Assembly (NCBI GenBank): GCA_036971615.1
Contig: JAYKKR010000006.1
Span: 1,240,001-1,304,000, forward strand
DNA: 64,000 nt
Direction of reading: 5' to 3'
From: Amyloporia xantha
Lineage: Eukaryota > Basidiomycota > Agaricomycetes > Polyporales > Adustoporiaceae
Part shown: positions 47,947 to 60,204 of the stretch, in pieces
Position numbering within the stretch: the stretch's first letter is position 1
Layout: every line of letters begins with the position of its first letter
Translations under genes and position numbers: made by a program
The notes under the pieces: generated by a model
Seen by the model: only the letters and a program-made list of their open reading frames with translations
Databases searched by the model: none
Told to the model about the DNA's origin: nothing

Positions 47947-50006
47947 TCTTATGTAATTCAAAAAAATAATGGGGTTGTTGAGTGAAGTGCGAGACAGATG
48001 CAGAACAAGCGGTGGATGCTGATGCTGTCCCTCCTTATACATAACTGATCGAGAGCGTAATCATCCAACAGCCGAGTTCAAATTTGGTGGCCGGACAAAG
48101 CAAACACATCCTAGTCAGAATGGTGAGCCTTGTTGACAGCATCACCATGAGGAGGGACACCTGGAGATAGTGGCCTATCAAGAAGCCAGGGTCCAGGGTG
48201 CTTTGTTGAACAGTCGGAATCTGAATCTACAGCGAGTTAAGCGAAGTTTGGCTCCTGGGCGTCTTTTTCCGTGCAAAGTGGCCGCAACAGCGAAATATAC
48301 GTCCCTCGGCTTCTCTGCGCCGTGATGCAATACATCAAATCCCATCTGCTTCCATTGTCGGCACGTATTGTCTACGGAGCGGTGTGGCTGTCCAGGGCTA
48401 TCAGACGAACTTCAGATTGACTTGTGCCCGCAGAAGGGGTGTGGCTTGAGTGAATCCCAGCGCTCCGCAGTTCTTGTGGACGCGCAGCGCTTGACCAATC
48501 CCTTGTTGCGGACCCTATGAACCGCGTACACGAGGCTCGGGAATCGTGTTCCGATTTTTGCAATGGCTGTTGGGAAAGCCAGCCTCCTAGACATTGTTCT
48601 CTTGATATCAGCGAATGAAATGGAATCAGATCTAATCAAGAAGGCGGCCGCTTGCGGCTATTCGCAAAGCCAGCACTGGATAGATGGCGTTGGAAGGGAC
48701 GATATTCCGGCACTGCAAGGAGCTGAGCGTGATAAATCAGTGAGCATGTACTTGCGCAACTGATCAAGTGTGAGATGAAGGAGAGGAAGATATCCAGGAT
48801 TGAAAGTAATTTTGTAAAACGCTCAAATACAGCATACGCACTAGCAAGGTGATATAATACCAGGCATTTGCTTGATCGTTGGCTGGCCTAAATTGGGAGC
48901 CAGATATATACAAGGGCAGCCGGTATACAGGTGCAATTCGACTATGAGGTGACCCAAGATTGAAAAGAACTTTTCATGAGGCTTTCCCTAGGATATCACG
49001 GTCTTTGACATAGCGCAGCCGACAGAGGTAAGACGACCCTCGATAGACAGCGCCATGCCCGATGCCAACAAGCCGCAGACATGGTGATGCAGTTGCACTC
49101 ACCAGAAATGCAAATAATGCACTCAGCGTGGCTGATGACAGGTATTCACCTTTCTCATGAGCGCTGACACGCTGAAGTCGTAGGTGGCTACTGCCCCTCG
49201 AGAATGGAACCGTCAATATCACTCTTGGTGATAAGAGGTGTCGAGCATCACATTGCAGTGCTGACGTTATGAGCGTCGTTCCATACACAGCTCCAGGTGC
49301 ATTCATCGGCTGGCAGGGCCTCGGATGCCTCTACATGAGTACCGTCTTTAGGGTTCCTACATGAACCGATTTCGCTTCGACTGGTCTCCCCTCCCTCAGT
49401 TAACTAATTGAGTAGGGAGCTGATTCCTGGTTTTACCAAGATTTTAATGTCCTGGTTCAGCAGATGAGGGCCCTGGCGCGGGTCTGTTCTTACCTGTAGC
49501 ACAACTGAGCTCGAACAAAACGAGAAGCCGCAGCCAACCTGAGTAACGCCTATGGCTCAAAGAAGCAAAGTTTCAGGGCCAACCGACGTAAAGTACACAC
49601 CATCCTGTTTCCGTTTTGGCTGCATGGTGACAACTGGCGGTAGGTAACCTCCCCAGTGAGTCGCATCCTGAGACGGGTGCCAGTCCGTCGATCATTACCG
49701 AAGTGACAGCGGCGTGACAGGCGCATCAATCGGGTAACGCAAGATGCACACTCAAAATTCACTCACGATCTTGGCTATGTACCTGTTCTGAACCACTCTA
49801 TACACGATCGACAGGTCATCAACTCGCTAAGTGTAGGATACAACAACCGATAGATCATGCACAAAGTTTACTGATTCTGAAACCGAGCGCCGGAGTCACA
49901 AGAGTCCATTGAAAGTTACCCATAGATATTATTACTGGGTACATATGACAGTATTAACATCCAATAACAATAACAATAAGTTAAGCAATCGAATCTGAGC
50001 TGGCAT
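47947..50006. other. 2 kb without a supported gene
   Basis: Holds the promoter of zinc-finger gene 1 and the 3' end of gene 2. Short frames on both strands (for example 49306-48974 minus and 48563-48763 plus) have no motifs and inconsistent codon patterns. No tRNA or transposon end found. Confidence 0.4.
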
Positions 50007-51044
50007 CTACTCCGCTTCAGATAAATTTTCGAGACCAGACCTGAACCAATTCATCCTCAGTTCTTTGCGATGCTGCACACCGGCATTGTCCAAGGCATAC
50101 CGCAGGCACTTGACCATAGTTTGGCCTTGAAAGTGGCGCGACAGAGCATCCGGGCGATTGAATTCTCGCTGGCAATTGGGACATATCCACACTTGGGAAA
50201 CGATATTGTGCGTGGTGAGATGTCGCTCCCTGTCCCTTGGCGAACGGGACCTTCGTTCGCAACCTTCGACCGTGCATGGATATCCTCCATTCTGCAAGAG
50301 TAACGATGAGATATTTGTTACGCAAACGAGAAAAATTGGCCAAACTTACCTCCGTTCCTGCCGAAGCTGGCCGCGTCTCCTCTGCCATCGTTGGCTTCGG
50401 CTTCTTCCCCTCCAAAAATACGGTGGAGTCCTCCTCCTCCTCACGCTTACGTTTCCCCAGTCGGAGAGCATCATCGTTCTGCTCAAGGACAACGGTTCTG
50501 TCCCAAGAGTCAGACGATGGGCCAGCGATAGGCTCTTCCGTTGGCACACATGCTGGCTGGGCCTCCTCCGCGGGAGAGACGTCTTCAGGCCCCGAGGTGT
50601 CTTCTTCGTCCGAAGGAAGGTCAGCGGTTGTGGGTGGCACAGGACTCTGTTGAGAGTCCTCATGCTGGACAGGTTCCAGATCTTCGTTTTGCGGCACCGA
50701 GGGCTACACAATAAGTAAAATCAGCAAGCTATATCAACCATTGGTGACGTTGGACTTACCATTGTGCTCGCGCTCATGTCTGAAATGATGTGGCCATCCT
50801 CAATCGGCCATGCAGGGAGCAAGCCTGCAGCTCGTAGTTCCTGCAATACTTTTGATATGTCGTGCAAGACCATGAGAGGAATGACCGTGGCAGGACCGTT
50901 GTGTGGCTCCGGATTACGGTAACCGTTTGCGGAAGCCACTTGGGCCGCATAGACCAGGCTGGGGACTGTAAACATTTGCTGTGCCCAAGTCTCGTTGAGT
51001 ACAAAGTGCGCGGAAGAAATTGAAAAAATACTGACACCGTCCAT
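50007..51044 (-). CDS. Zinc-finger protein 2 of a local trio (C2H2 plus C2HC finger)
   Basis: Three clean exons, 51044-50760, 50703-50350 and 50291-50007, 307 residues. N-terminal region (MDGVSIFSISSAHFVLNETW) is mixed hydrophobic and helical, with LMVLHDISKVLQELRAAGLL. The middle exon is strongly acidic (LPSDEEDTSGPEDVSPAEEA) and has a basic nuclear-localisation-like block (GKRKREEEEDS, GKKPKP). The last exon is almost entirely the two fingers: YPCTVEGC..RERHLTTH, then WICPNCQREFNRPDALSRH, eight residues, and Cys (MVKCLRYALDNAG). All introns are near 57 nt. The start is the first ATG of the frame. Acidic region plus fingers suggests a transcription regulator; no named orthologue is known to me. 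Confidence 0.82.
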
Positions 51045-52337
51045 ATTTATTGATTCGGTGCAAGTGAGCAGAGGGTGAGTAAGTTAGAGAGAACTCAATG
51101 AATGAGTAGCGAATTCCGAAGTGGATGCAGACTTGAACAGGATTCCGACGCCATATTTATACCATTCCTGAGATGACAATGGCAGACTCATCCAAATGGC
51201 GCGGAGTCTTCCGCTACGACTGGTACAGGGCAGTGGCGCAGAATGTTGTTCGAGAGAAGGTTCAGTATGAAGCACCCTAGATAGACGCGCAGTGGCCCTG
51301 CAGGTGGAAGAATTTAGGCGAGTGCAGAGTCAGGCATCGAGATCAGATCAGGCAAGTTTTCCTTTGTTGACCCTAATTAGGACAGATAGACTAAGTATTG
51401 TTCAGCGCTGCTTTGACTTCGGACAAATTGGAAAGACGGGAGATTTTGAGGGAGTAATCCCCCATATTCTTGGCAGGCTGATATGGGTATTCTGCCGGGG
51501 CACGGTAGAGGACAGACATAGCAAAAGTACCTCAGAATCTCACTTGCACAGTTACTTCTGCCCAGAGAGTGTGGCCGCGCTTTGTTGGCGTACAGGGCGC
51601 TTATTTTGTCCGGACCATAACTGTTGTTCTGGCTCTATCGGGAGGTCGCCTGCGTGGCGGCGTTATATTAAAATCATGATGCTAGGCTTTCTCGAAAGAA
51701 GATACACGCACCACATGTGGGCAGACCAAGAGGACAAAGGATGCAACAAAACACTCGATCCTGCTGATCCTTTGCAACTAGTATTGTACGTTGACATTTT
51801 GCATCGGCTGAAGATATAGGGCAAGGCCCGCTAACAGTACCTTACTCTCATCCTCCCGATGCTCAGGCAGCCTTTGGATGGGAGCCGCTAATGCTCGTCC
51901 TGGATACGTCATTGATTTCTGTGTGCACGTAGGAGTCTGAATCTGTGTGCGAGGCCCGCTGATGCGTATTTCCTTGGAGCCCGGACATCCCCGAAAATCC
52001 ACCACACATACAGCCACCGATCAAGTGCGGTTTTCGGACCCACAGACTGCGGAAGGCACCATGCGTATTTCTCTATGCAGAACAAGGGCAAGGGCCGTTG
52101 ACTCACCGGATAACCTTGCTGCACTGCCCGCTGCCTGCCAATGAAACCATTATGGGAGGACAATAAGACATCCACCACCATGAAGACGACCGAGAATCTT
52201 CCACATTCGGCATGCGATGGTAATTTCTGAGCTTTCAGGGTCCCCAGAATTGACGCTGGCTAGAATGCAGCCACCGAGGCGAGACTTCTGAAAGTATACC
52301 CCAAGGGTGAACGTACAAGCGAACCGCATTATGTCTA
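51045..52337. other. 1.3 kb intergenic
   Basis: Upstream of zinc-finger gene 2 and downstream of mL59. A plus-strand frame of 175 codons (51292-51819) has many Cys and Arg, no motif and no splice pattern; I treat it as unsupported. No repeat found. Confidence 0.4.
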
Positions 52338-52971
52338 CTAAAATGGCAGCTTCGTGTAGCTCGTATTCCGCGGTACACTGATAGGACTGGGAGCCTTGCG
52401 GCGGTAAGTCTGATAGGTCGCACGGAATGAGATATCTAGCGCAAATGCAAGACAGCGGAGCTAGGCTTACTCCTTTGAACCGCTCGATACGTTTCTGCAT
52501 ACCCTGCATCATGAGCTTCTGCGTCTCTTCCCTCTTCTCCCGCATTCGTTCCCACTTGTGTCCCTTAAACATCCTGCGTTTTCCAGCGTACAGCCTATTC
52601 CCGACATCGGCTCCCGGAACAGCCTTCTCTTTGATCTCACCCTCCCACTCGACCTCTTGAGACCATGACTCCTCGTTCTCCGACGCGGATCGGTGAGATG
52701 ATGCGTCCGTGGAACCGACAAGACAAACGACATCTTTAACGCCAAGCTTTGGGCCAGGCGGAAGGAGATGAAGGGTATTGCTCGCTCGGGCTTGTTTGAT
52801 GAGCTCGGCCTGGCGGCGCAGCGAGTACTTGGGTGGCGCCCACCTCCCGGAGTCAGGATTTTTGTGCGGAAGGAAGGGATTTTGTAGCTTTGTGCGAGTA
52901 GTAGCAAGCTTTGTATCTACAGCGACGACGGACGCGAGCTCACGCAGCCGGAATTGCTTCACAGCTTGCAT
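52338..52971 (-). CDS. MRPL25: Mitochondrial large ribosomal subunit protein mL59
   Basis: Fungal mitoribosomal protein of the 54S subunit. Two exons, 52971-52471 and 52394-52338 (76-nt intron), 185 residues. Conserved start MQAVKQFRLRELASVV, then LQNPFLPHKNPDSGRWAPPK followed by YSLRRQAELIKQAR, and KRRMFKGHKWERMREKREE with a long charged helix (KLMMQGMQKRIERFKG). These are the hallmark strings of the family. The second exon adds APSPISVPRNTSYTKLPF. I used the second ATG of the frame because homologs begin there; the first (53049) would add 26 residues without homology. No separate presequence is obvious, which is usual for this family. The gene sits between zinc-finger genes 2 and 3. Confidence 0.93.
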
Positions 52972-54101
52972 GGTCGTGACAGCAGGAGGTGATCCGTTAA
53001 ACGTCCACAAAAGGGAATTTCTTAGAGGCTGTTGGTAAACAATGGACAAACAATAATTTCAAATTACTTTCAAATGCAGCGGCTGGCTGCCGCCAGTGCA
53101 GTACTAAGTCCAGCCAAGTTACACATAACAAAGCTACATCACCAATTCAAACAGCCTACAAGGTCACAAAGTTTCCTTATGCGCGAGGCAATTACTCAGA
53201 ATATATGGTGACTCTGTGAATCCAGCTCGAGCTTGTGCCAACTCAGACTCATTGGGCCCTCCCCGAGGCTCTGAGTTCTACTGAGATATTTGAAGCGGAC
53301 AGTTCGAAAACAGACGACTTGGTGGGTACTATCTATTTTGTGTAGAGAATGTAGACTCACCCTAAGGCAGGCGTTTCATCGGCGGTGAATTCCTATTACA
53401 TCCGCACGTGTATCCAAGCCCAGCATCTATCGCTCATATCCGTTGTGCATGTTTGATTCTATCATACAATCTAGTGGTACAATCAGCCAAGGATTTGAAT
53501 TACATTCCGAGTAAGGTATGGTATCAGTCCCTTGTTCCCAATCAGGACAACTATGGCAATCGAGAACGGAGTTGTCTCATTGTGACTGCGCCGCATTTGT
53601 CCACTTGTCCTTTCTTTGTGGGTCCGCGGATAGTGGCGAAACGCCGGTGCCCCAGCCCCATGTGCGCATCCGCTACCGCTTTGGACTGCAAGACAGAATA
53701 CTGACCGTTAACAATTTCCCGAGCCTTCATGCGGCGTCTTAGAGACGAGGTAAAATAGACACAGAAACCTAGTCGTTTTGACAAGGCACGGGTGGCCAGT
53801 GACGTACATCTTCCTAGTCTGTCGGAGGTCAAAGCATCCCGAAGCAGGTGCGCACAATGGAAAAATTTCCAGCGATCGAAGCTAGGGCTCCCTGATGCAT
53901 TTTTCCATTTCGGACGCAGGGCCTTGTTTTTGGCGAGTCCGTCATGGCGGACCTCGCTTCTGAGCCGTTTCCCTTGGAACTCACAGCCGAAGACTTCACG
54001 CAGAAAGGTTCATGGCCGCGTTGAGTTTCCTATAAATACTGGGCCTCAGCGCGAGTAGTCTCTATAACTCCTTACGCTGTGCTTCATGCCTACTCTTCAA
54101 C
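52972..54101. other. 1.1 kb divergent spacer between mL59 and zinc-finger gene 3
   Basis: Should include both promoters. No supported gene, RNA or repeat. Confidence 0.45.
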
Positions 54102-55199
54102 ATGAGTGCTACACAGCATCTAGATGCTTCTTTCATTGAGCTTATGCTCTCTCTTATACTCCCCGCTGCGGCGGCCGCTGGCCTCAACCCCATCTTGACT
54201 CTCCTCGATCCACGCGCAGAGCTAGCACGAATCGACGAAGAACGCGCAGAACAAGAAAGGTTGGAGGCCTACACAAAACAGCTGAGACAAGCGCGAACGC
54301 AAGCAGAAGCCGAGGCGGCTGCACAACAGAACTTGCACGCAGATGGCGCTTGTCGTCAACCTGTCACAGATGCGTCAAAGGTAAGCCTCTTGAGGATTGA
54401 AGCTATATCCTTCGTTGACTATATTTTCTGAAGGAGGCACTGGAGGAGGATGGAGTCTCAGACGAAGGTGAGATTTCCGACGAGCCCGCGTGGCTCGACG
54501 AAGAGGCACGGGAGGAAGACTTGGTCGCAGTGGACGAGTCTCTTGCGGTGGACGACGATGACCGCGAGGAGGCCTCTGTAAGGGGGGAGGATACGGTGGA
54601 CCAGGACGCAGGTGAGGACCTCGCCACCGGTAGGCGTCTTGCGGCAGAGCAGCCGGCAGCCGTCGACATTGCGACGAGTCGGCACAGTGTCGGCGCACCT
54701 GCTAAACGCAAGCGTGAAGACACTGAAGATGGTGCAGATGAGGTAGATGGGAAACAGGAAGCAAGGGTGAGCTTCATCCAGTTGTTAGATCGCGCCATGC
54801 GTCTCATCATAATTGTAGCACCGCTGCGACGTGTGCGGGTTCAAAACCGAGTACACAAGCACCTATACCCGGCATCGGTCCAGCAAGCATGGGATGAACG
54901 AATACGTCTGGTCATGCCCCAACCAGGAGTCATGCAAGGCCAACCCTTTTGTCCGCGTCGACTCGTTCAAGCGGCACTTGTCAGGGAAGACGCTGCAGGC
55001 CTGCATGCAAAGCGCGCTCGCGGCGGGTAATTGCCACGATTTCGCTCTTCTCGACCTGGATCGCTTCAAAAGGCCTGTGCCAGCGAACCATCAAGCTGAG
55101 GGGAGCAGTCGTATGTCTCCATCTCCATCTCCATCTCCATCATCTCCATCTAGCTCCCTACCGGCCCCTAAACGAGCGAAAAGAGAGATGAGCGAATAG
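54102..55199 (+). CDS. Zinc-finger protein 3 of a local trio (C2H2 plus C2HC finger)
   Basis: Exons: 54102-54380, 54434-54766 and 54819-55199, 330 residues. The N-terminus is hydrophobic then a charged coiled-coil (LARIDEERAEQERLEAYTKQ). Exon 2 is very acidic (DEEAREEDLVAVDES, DDDDREEAS) and ends with KRKREDTEDG, a nuclear-signal-like block. Exon 3 starts exactly at the fingers: HRCDVCGF..YTRHRSSKH, then WSCPNQESC..DSFKRH, eight residues and Cys (LQACMQSALAAG). It finishes with a Pro-Ser repeat from a hexanucleotide tract and a basic end (KRAKREMSE). Same three-exon plan and acidic-then-finger order as gene 2, on the opposite strand. Likely a regulator; target unknown. Confidence 0.82.
55115..55150 (+). 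repeat. TCTCCA hexanucleotide repeat inside zinc-finger gene 3
   Basis: Repeated TCTCCA units encode an alternating Pro-Ser run near the C-terminus. Length is expected to vary among strains. Confidence 0.85.
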
Positions 55200-55703
55200 A
55201 GGCTGATTCGGAGGAGAAGTAGGATGGGTAAGAAGGGCGACCAGAATTGACGTGTGCTATACGATACAACCACCAGCCTCATGCTATTCACGCTTACATA
55301 GGCCTTTCTTGGCATGGCCCCGACTTTGTAAAATCATTCTTGGACGCGATCCTTGCAGTAGACTTATACACACCTTTCCACTGGCAGGTTATCTTGGTTA
55401 TCGAGAGACATAGACTATCACTAAATCAAATACTTGAGATATTATTTTCACAACATCAGTGAGAGCACACTTGAACGACCGCCTGCCACCTGCGTTCAGC
55501 GCGTACTGTCACGCGTCAGTTGCACCGTGACTATCGTGAGCGTGAGTGGCGTGGCGTCGGCATCATCATGGCATATATATCAGCTCACTGTTCTTCACAT
55601 TGAAATTGAAAACCTGCATTATTCGGGTCTGTCCTTGAGCTTGAGCTCTTTACACTTCCATATCTCTAGGCACTGCCGCCAGAACAAGTGACTATCACTT
55701 GCC
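55200..55703. other. Spacer between zinc-finger gene 3 and the MGR3-like gene
   Basis: About 500 bases with same-strand genes on both sides. No feature recognised. Confidence 0.45.
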
Positions 55704-57279
55704 ATGTCATTTGCATCGAAGACACTGTCAAGACGCCTTCCTGCTTCAATTTCAGCGCGCCACAAGCCTTTGCCATACTTCCCTCGCCCAGCCCTTCGTG
55801 CATGTCCTCATCATGTCCGGACTTTGGCGACATCACCACTATCATGGGCTCGGTCCAATTCCCGTATATCTACGGTATTTACTGCGCTCATTGCTCTTGG
55901 AGTTGCTTCCACGGCCTACGGGGTGTAGGTCGCATTTGCGCGTCTTCCCAGCTAGGGCTCAGACGCTTCCTCTAGGTATGAGTTCTACTCCACGTTCACG
56001 ATGTGGCCGAAGGAGGTCCGTGGAGATCTACGTGCCGGCATAAAGGCAAAAAACCAGGGCGACTTTGACCTTAGCGAGCGGTATCTTCGCCGGTGAGCCT
56101 GGTGTCCACATTGTCATGTTTCTTGGTGGTCTCTGATCGGTTGCAGGGCATACAACACTGCGCTTGCTATGCCACTCTCCGCATTTTCACCTCTGCCACA
56201 TCTGAAGCTGTCGGGTATTGCGATCTCGCTCGCCTCGACGCTCGAGGCCGCCGACCGCCCAGAACCCGCTTACGAAGTTTACTCAGAAGAACTCGGTCGC
56301 CTACGTGCAGCTCAGTCCGCGTCGTCGAATGCACTCTCGGGTCAGGAACGGTTGCGCATGGTCGCTCTCGCATCGAAGCTGGGTGAGATGGCAGAGGTAT
56401 ACCAGCTGCCCATAGCGGAGGAGGAACGATGGCTCACGTGGGCAGTGGACGAGTTGCTGAAGTTAGTAAGGGATGAGAGCGGGAAGGGACAACTGGTCGT
56501 CGATGGTGGCGTACAGAACGATGCGAACACCCCGATCATGCTGGCCGACTTAGAGATGCCGCCTTGGGTTACCACAACAGATCTGAGTGCGCCACTGGCT
56601 GCGCTGGGCAGCTTCCATTCACGGGAAGGCAATGTCGAGTGCGCACGCGAATGTTCTTGCAGTGGCCTGCGCGAACTGACATTCATGCCAGATACGCGGT
56701 TCCACTGTACCTGCAGGCGATCAATGTGCTCCTCCCGCCGGCGCCGTCGAAGAAGACGGCAACTGTAGCGGACCGTTGTCGAGGTGCGATATGCGTCGCA
56801 TTTAGCTATCCACCTGCTGACGTGCGACACACACACTAGGAGCTCAAATCATGAACAATCTTGCGGAAATATTCGCTCGCAATAAACCCACCGATGCCCA
56901 GCGCAAACAGGCGGAGGCGTGGGCGCGGCAAGGGCTTGCCACAATCGAACAGACGAAGGCATCCGCAAACGGAGACCCTGAAGAACTAATGATGTGTGAG
57001 ATGGTCCTTGCAGCTGTCTTGTTCAATCTCGGCGCGGTGCTCGAGGTAAGGATATATGCTCATGTACACTGAAAGGATGTTCACGAGAACTGCAAACAGC
57101 TGGGTGGTGACACCGAACAATCAAGGAGTTTGTATAGGAGAAGCCTCGATCAGGCGAAAAGCATCCAGATGAAGGAGGGCATCTTAGAAGCACAGGCCGC
57201 CCTCCGGCGCCTTGAACGCGCCTCCGCACGGGACTCTAGCACAGATTCTAGCGGAAACATTTCGCAGGCTCAGCTGTAG
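55704..57279 (+). CDS. Mitochondrial TPR-repeat protein, MGR3-like (i-AAA protease adaptor)
   Basis: Six exons: 55704-55922, 55983-56092, 56147-56638, 56692-56783, 56840-57045 and 57100-57279, 432 residues. The N-terminus is a Ser/Arg-rich presequence (KTLSRRLPASISARHKPL, then RPALRAC) followed by one membrane helix (VFTALIALGVASTAYG). The rest is helical repeat: STFTMWPKEVRGDLRAGIKA, FDLSERYLRRAYNTAL, GIAISLASTLEAADRPEPAY with EVYSEELGRLR, YLQAINVLL, and RGAQIMNNLAEIFARN plus QAEAWARQGL. This arrangement and the AQIMNNLAE signature match Mgr3, an inner-membrane partner of the i-AAA protease Yme1 that presents substrates. The exact orthology is inferred from layout, not from alignment. The stop is 115 bases from the convergent Sec62 stop. 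Confidence 0.8.
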
Positions 57280-57394
57280 GCCTCACTGTAGACTCTGTGG
57301 CCTGGATTGTGATGATGCAGGCTCATGCAGATGTCCCCTGTCCCCTGATAGATATAGCATTTAAATAGTGATCCCTAGCCACCGACATCCGAAC

Positions 57395-58302
57395 TCATGA
57401 GTCCTCAGCTACATCCTCTACGCGAGCATTCCGACTCGAAGGGCGCGAGCTCCCTGAGTCGACAACGTCCTCAATAACTGCGCCCTCCGCACCACCGACT
57501 TTTGATGATTTCTCCTTCTCGGCGCGTTTCTTTTTGCCCTTCTTTTTTGGCAGATCCCATTCCCATAGCGGGATGAAGGATTCGACCTGCACCGATGAGG
57601 CCCTACAGTTAGAATATACGTGGTGAATCAGGAAGACGCCACTCACAAATCCAACGTCTGCGAACAACTTCGGGAATATCCAGATGCCCGGGCTTGCGAC
57701 GATGATGGTGATGATGTAGAATATCAGCCTCACAATCGCAAGCGCGATGAACAGTCCAGCCACCCCCAAGACTCCCATGCTGAGATACGATACGCTCATC
57801 CGCATCACTGGCGGCCAGAGTGGAAACATCACACCAGCAAGCATGACTGCGACCATCGCAACACCGCCAACGTATGTCGTCCATTGTGAGCCTTCGTAGA
57901 ACCACGCGTAGTAGTCCGGAGGTTGAAAGGCTTGCATTTGCGTGATTGTAAGCATTTTGGGTGAATTTGAGGAAGAGGCGGCAGCGCCGCGCTCGACGCG
58001 TAAGAAAAAGGCGAAGGGTATAAGGGACTGCAGAAGACGGTTGGCCTCTTCTTCGGAGGCGACCAATGGTACGTTCTTCAGTTTCGTATATGCGGGCAAG
58101 AGAAGGGCTTTCGTGGCAGATTTGCCTGACAAAGAACGCGTGAGCTCGGTCGAGACGCACCATCTTGAGACGCACCTTTGAAGTAGTCTATTCGTTTTCC
58201 ATTCAGGACGCCTACGCGGACCTTCATCCCAGACTTGCTACTACGCAGGTAATTGACGACATTCCGGAGGTCCTGCGGTGCGTTCGCCTGCTGCTGCTCC
58301 AT
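57395..58302 (-). CDS. SEC62: Sec62, ER protein-translocation subunit
   Basis: Part of the Sec61-Sec63 post-translational import machinery. Exons: 58302-58176, 58125-57647 and 57586-57395, 265 residues. N-terminal cytosolic domain: APQDLRNVVNYLRSSKSGMK, then GVLNGKRIDYFKGKSATKAL, typical of Sec62. Two membrane helices follow, YVGGVAMVAVMLAGVMFPLW and GVAGLFIALAIVRLIFYIIT, with a short loop between. The C-terminal exon carries LWEWDLPKKKGKKKRAEKE, a Lys-rich cytosolic tail that usually contacts the ribosome or membrane, then an acidic end. The start is the first ATG before the conserved DLRNVVNYL. The first splice restores FKGKSATKA. It is convergent with the MGR3-like gene. Confidence 0.94.
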
Positions 58303-60204
58303 GATAACAAGCCTTGACACGGAAGTACAGCACGAGGCAGAAGGATGCACGACTTGACAGCAAAACTCGCGCGATGAGGGCAGAGAGACGGTTCGTTGGT
58401 AGACGCAATGCAGGAAAGAGAAAGGACACGTCAGGAGCGGCTGGCGAGTCTTGTGTTGGCGAAGGCTGACTGAAGCTGGCAGGTTGCTGGCAAGAAGGCT
58501 CGCGCTCAAGGTGCATGACCTTTGTGATTACGTCAGCATTTGGCTTTAAATAAAAGATGACTGCCCCGCGATCGAATACGCAAACTGGGCTCCCAACTTG
58601 AATAATGTCCTTTTTCTATACATGAGGAGCTTGTCCAAGAAATTTATCTGCTGGAGATCACTAATACCCACCTTGTGCGCTGCCAACCGGTTCAAACTTC
58701 AGATGCATGCAATTTTGGTTTACAACGGAACAGAGCATTGCTTATATCAGGTAGTATGAAAAGAGTGCTATCGAGCTATTTAACAGGACCTACATCTTCA
58801 GTGCTATATAAATCGGCGTCAGCTGTTTACGTGGATGGTAAGGGAGTGTTTGCGGTGGCATACCGTGGATCGTGGTCGTTAATCAGATCATGGCCTCCGA
58901 CCATGTATCAGAGAGCGACCCTCCTTCGGTCAGCCGATTTAATCCTTCAATATACTCGACACATATATGATGTTGTGCGCATTGTGGTGACCGTTGTATG
59001 GCTCACCACCACCACCACCACCAATTCGAGTACCTCCATAACCAGCTCGTTGATCACTTTGTTCAAGGCCTCAGGCCCTATCGAAATTCAGAACATTTCA
59101 GGGTCGGTGTATTCCATGGGGTCCGATACTCAGTATTCGGTATATGAATTTGAGAATTTATTGTGGAATTTTTACAGATGGTACTCCGCACATTCAAGTG
59201 TACGGGTAGGACGTTCTTGTTCGACATTCTGCCGGAGACCAACGATGTCTCACCAGATTCGTTAAGAGGATTTGATCTGCAACTTCACCACTATTCTATT
59301 GTCATTCACTGTAGGCTAACGGCACGGAGGGGCTGTTTTGACTGGAGGAATGGTCGACAAGTGAGTGACATAAGCTTCCTGGGAGGCGACTTTCAATGAT
59401 CAATTTCTTCTTCAAAAACTACGCAACCCCTCCCAGTGGCTATGTGTTGGCAGGCCACTTATTACTTGGCACTACATGGCTATGGCAGTACACCTGCCTT
59501 CCTGATACTATCTTTAGACGAGGATACAGCTTGACTCCAAATGGCATGCATTTCCGAATACCAACTACGTCAACTCGACGTCTACTGTGATTTCGATTTC
59601 TACGAGTAACAAGTGTACAGTCTAACAGATACGACTTCAAGTATACTCTTCTCGGTACCCCAAGATCCGTCCATGGTTGTCAAAAGGATTGGTTGTGTAC
59701 CGGCGCTAGACGGAGTGCGACCATTACGATATGTCTGTCTATACGAAGCGATTCGTATTTACTGTGGATGCCTGGACAAGTCGTGAATGCAACAGAGGCC
59801 AAGACGATTGCATTCAATGATTGGGATTAAAATGCTACTTTCTGGTTTATGACCAATGCTACGATCAGGATGCTAGATGCCATAGCTGTCGGCCCATTTT
59901 AGACAACTCGATATTCAACTTAAATCTGCTCATCAAGGAAAGGGTAGTGCTGAGAGCAGAGCCATCCTATGCGAAACGAAGGCTAGTGTGCTGTCTTTGC
60001 ATATCCAGAATAAATACCATAACGGCACGGCTACCGTTGCTCTATAAAAATCCATATATATACCTGTCCATAGTTAAGTACTCAAGAGGGTCACGCCACA
60101 TTCTGCGCAAGCAGAGGCGGAACAGCGCTAGGATTGTAGTATCGTCGAAGTGGTTAGCTGACATCATGGCTATTCGACTATCCTGCAGGTAGAATGAGAC
60201 AGGC
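58303..60204. other. 1.9 kb region with possible degraded gene
   Basis: Includes the Sec62 promoter. On the plus strand, 58980-59340 has coding-like pieces (PIEIQNISGSVYSMGSDTQY, then TFLFDILPETNDVSPDSL) with a donor or acceptor here and there, and they recall the beta-rich lumenal parts of mushroom membrane proteins, but no start or continuous model is possible. A CAC repeat lies within it. Confidence 0.3.
59004..59022 (+). repeat. CAC trinucleotide repeat
   Basis: About six CAC units in the unassigned region; encodes Thr in the longest frame. Confidence 0.8.

Noticed and set aside
51292..51819. Plus-strand open frame of 175 codons
   Set aside because: No motif, splice pattern or compositional support; retained only as a remark in the spacer.
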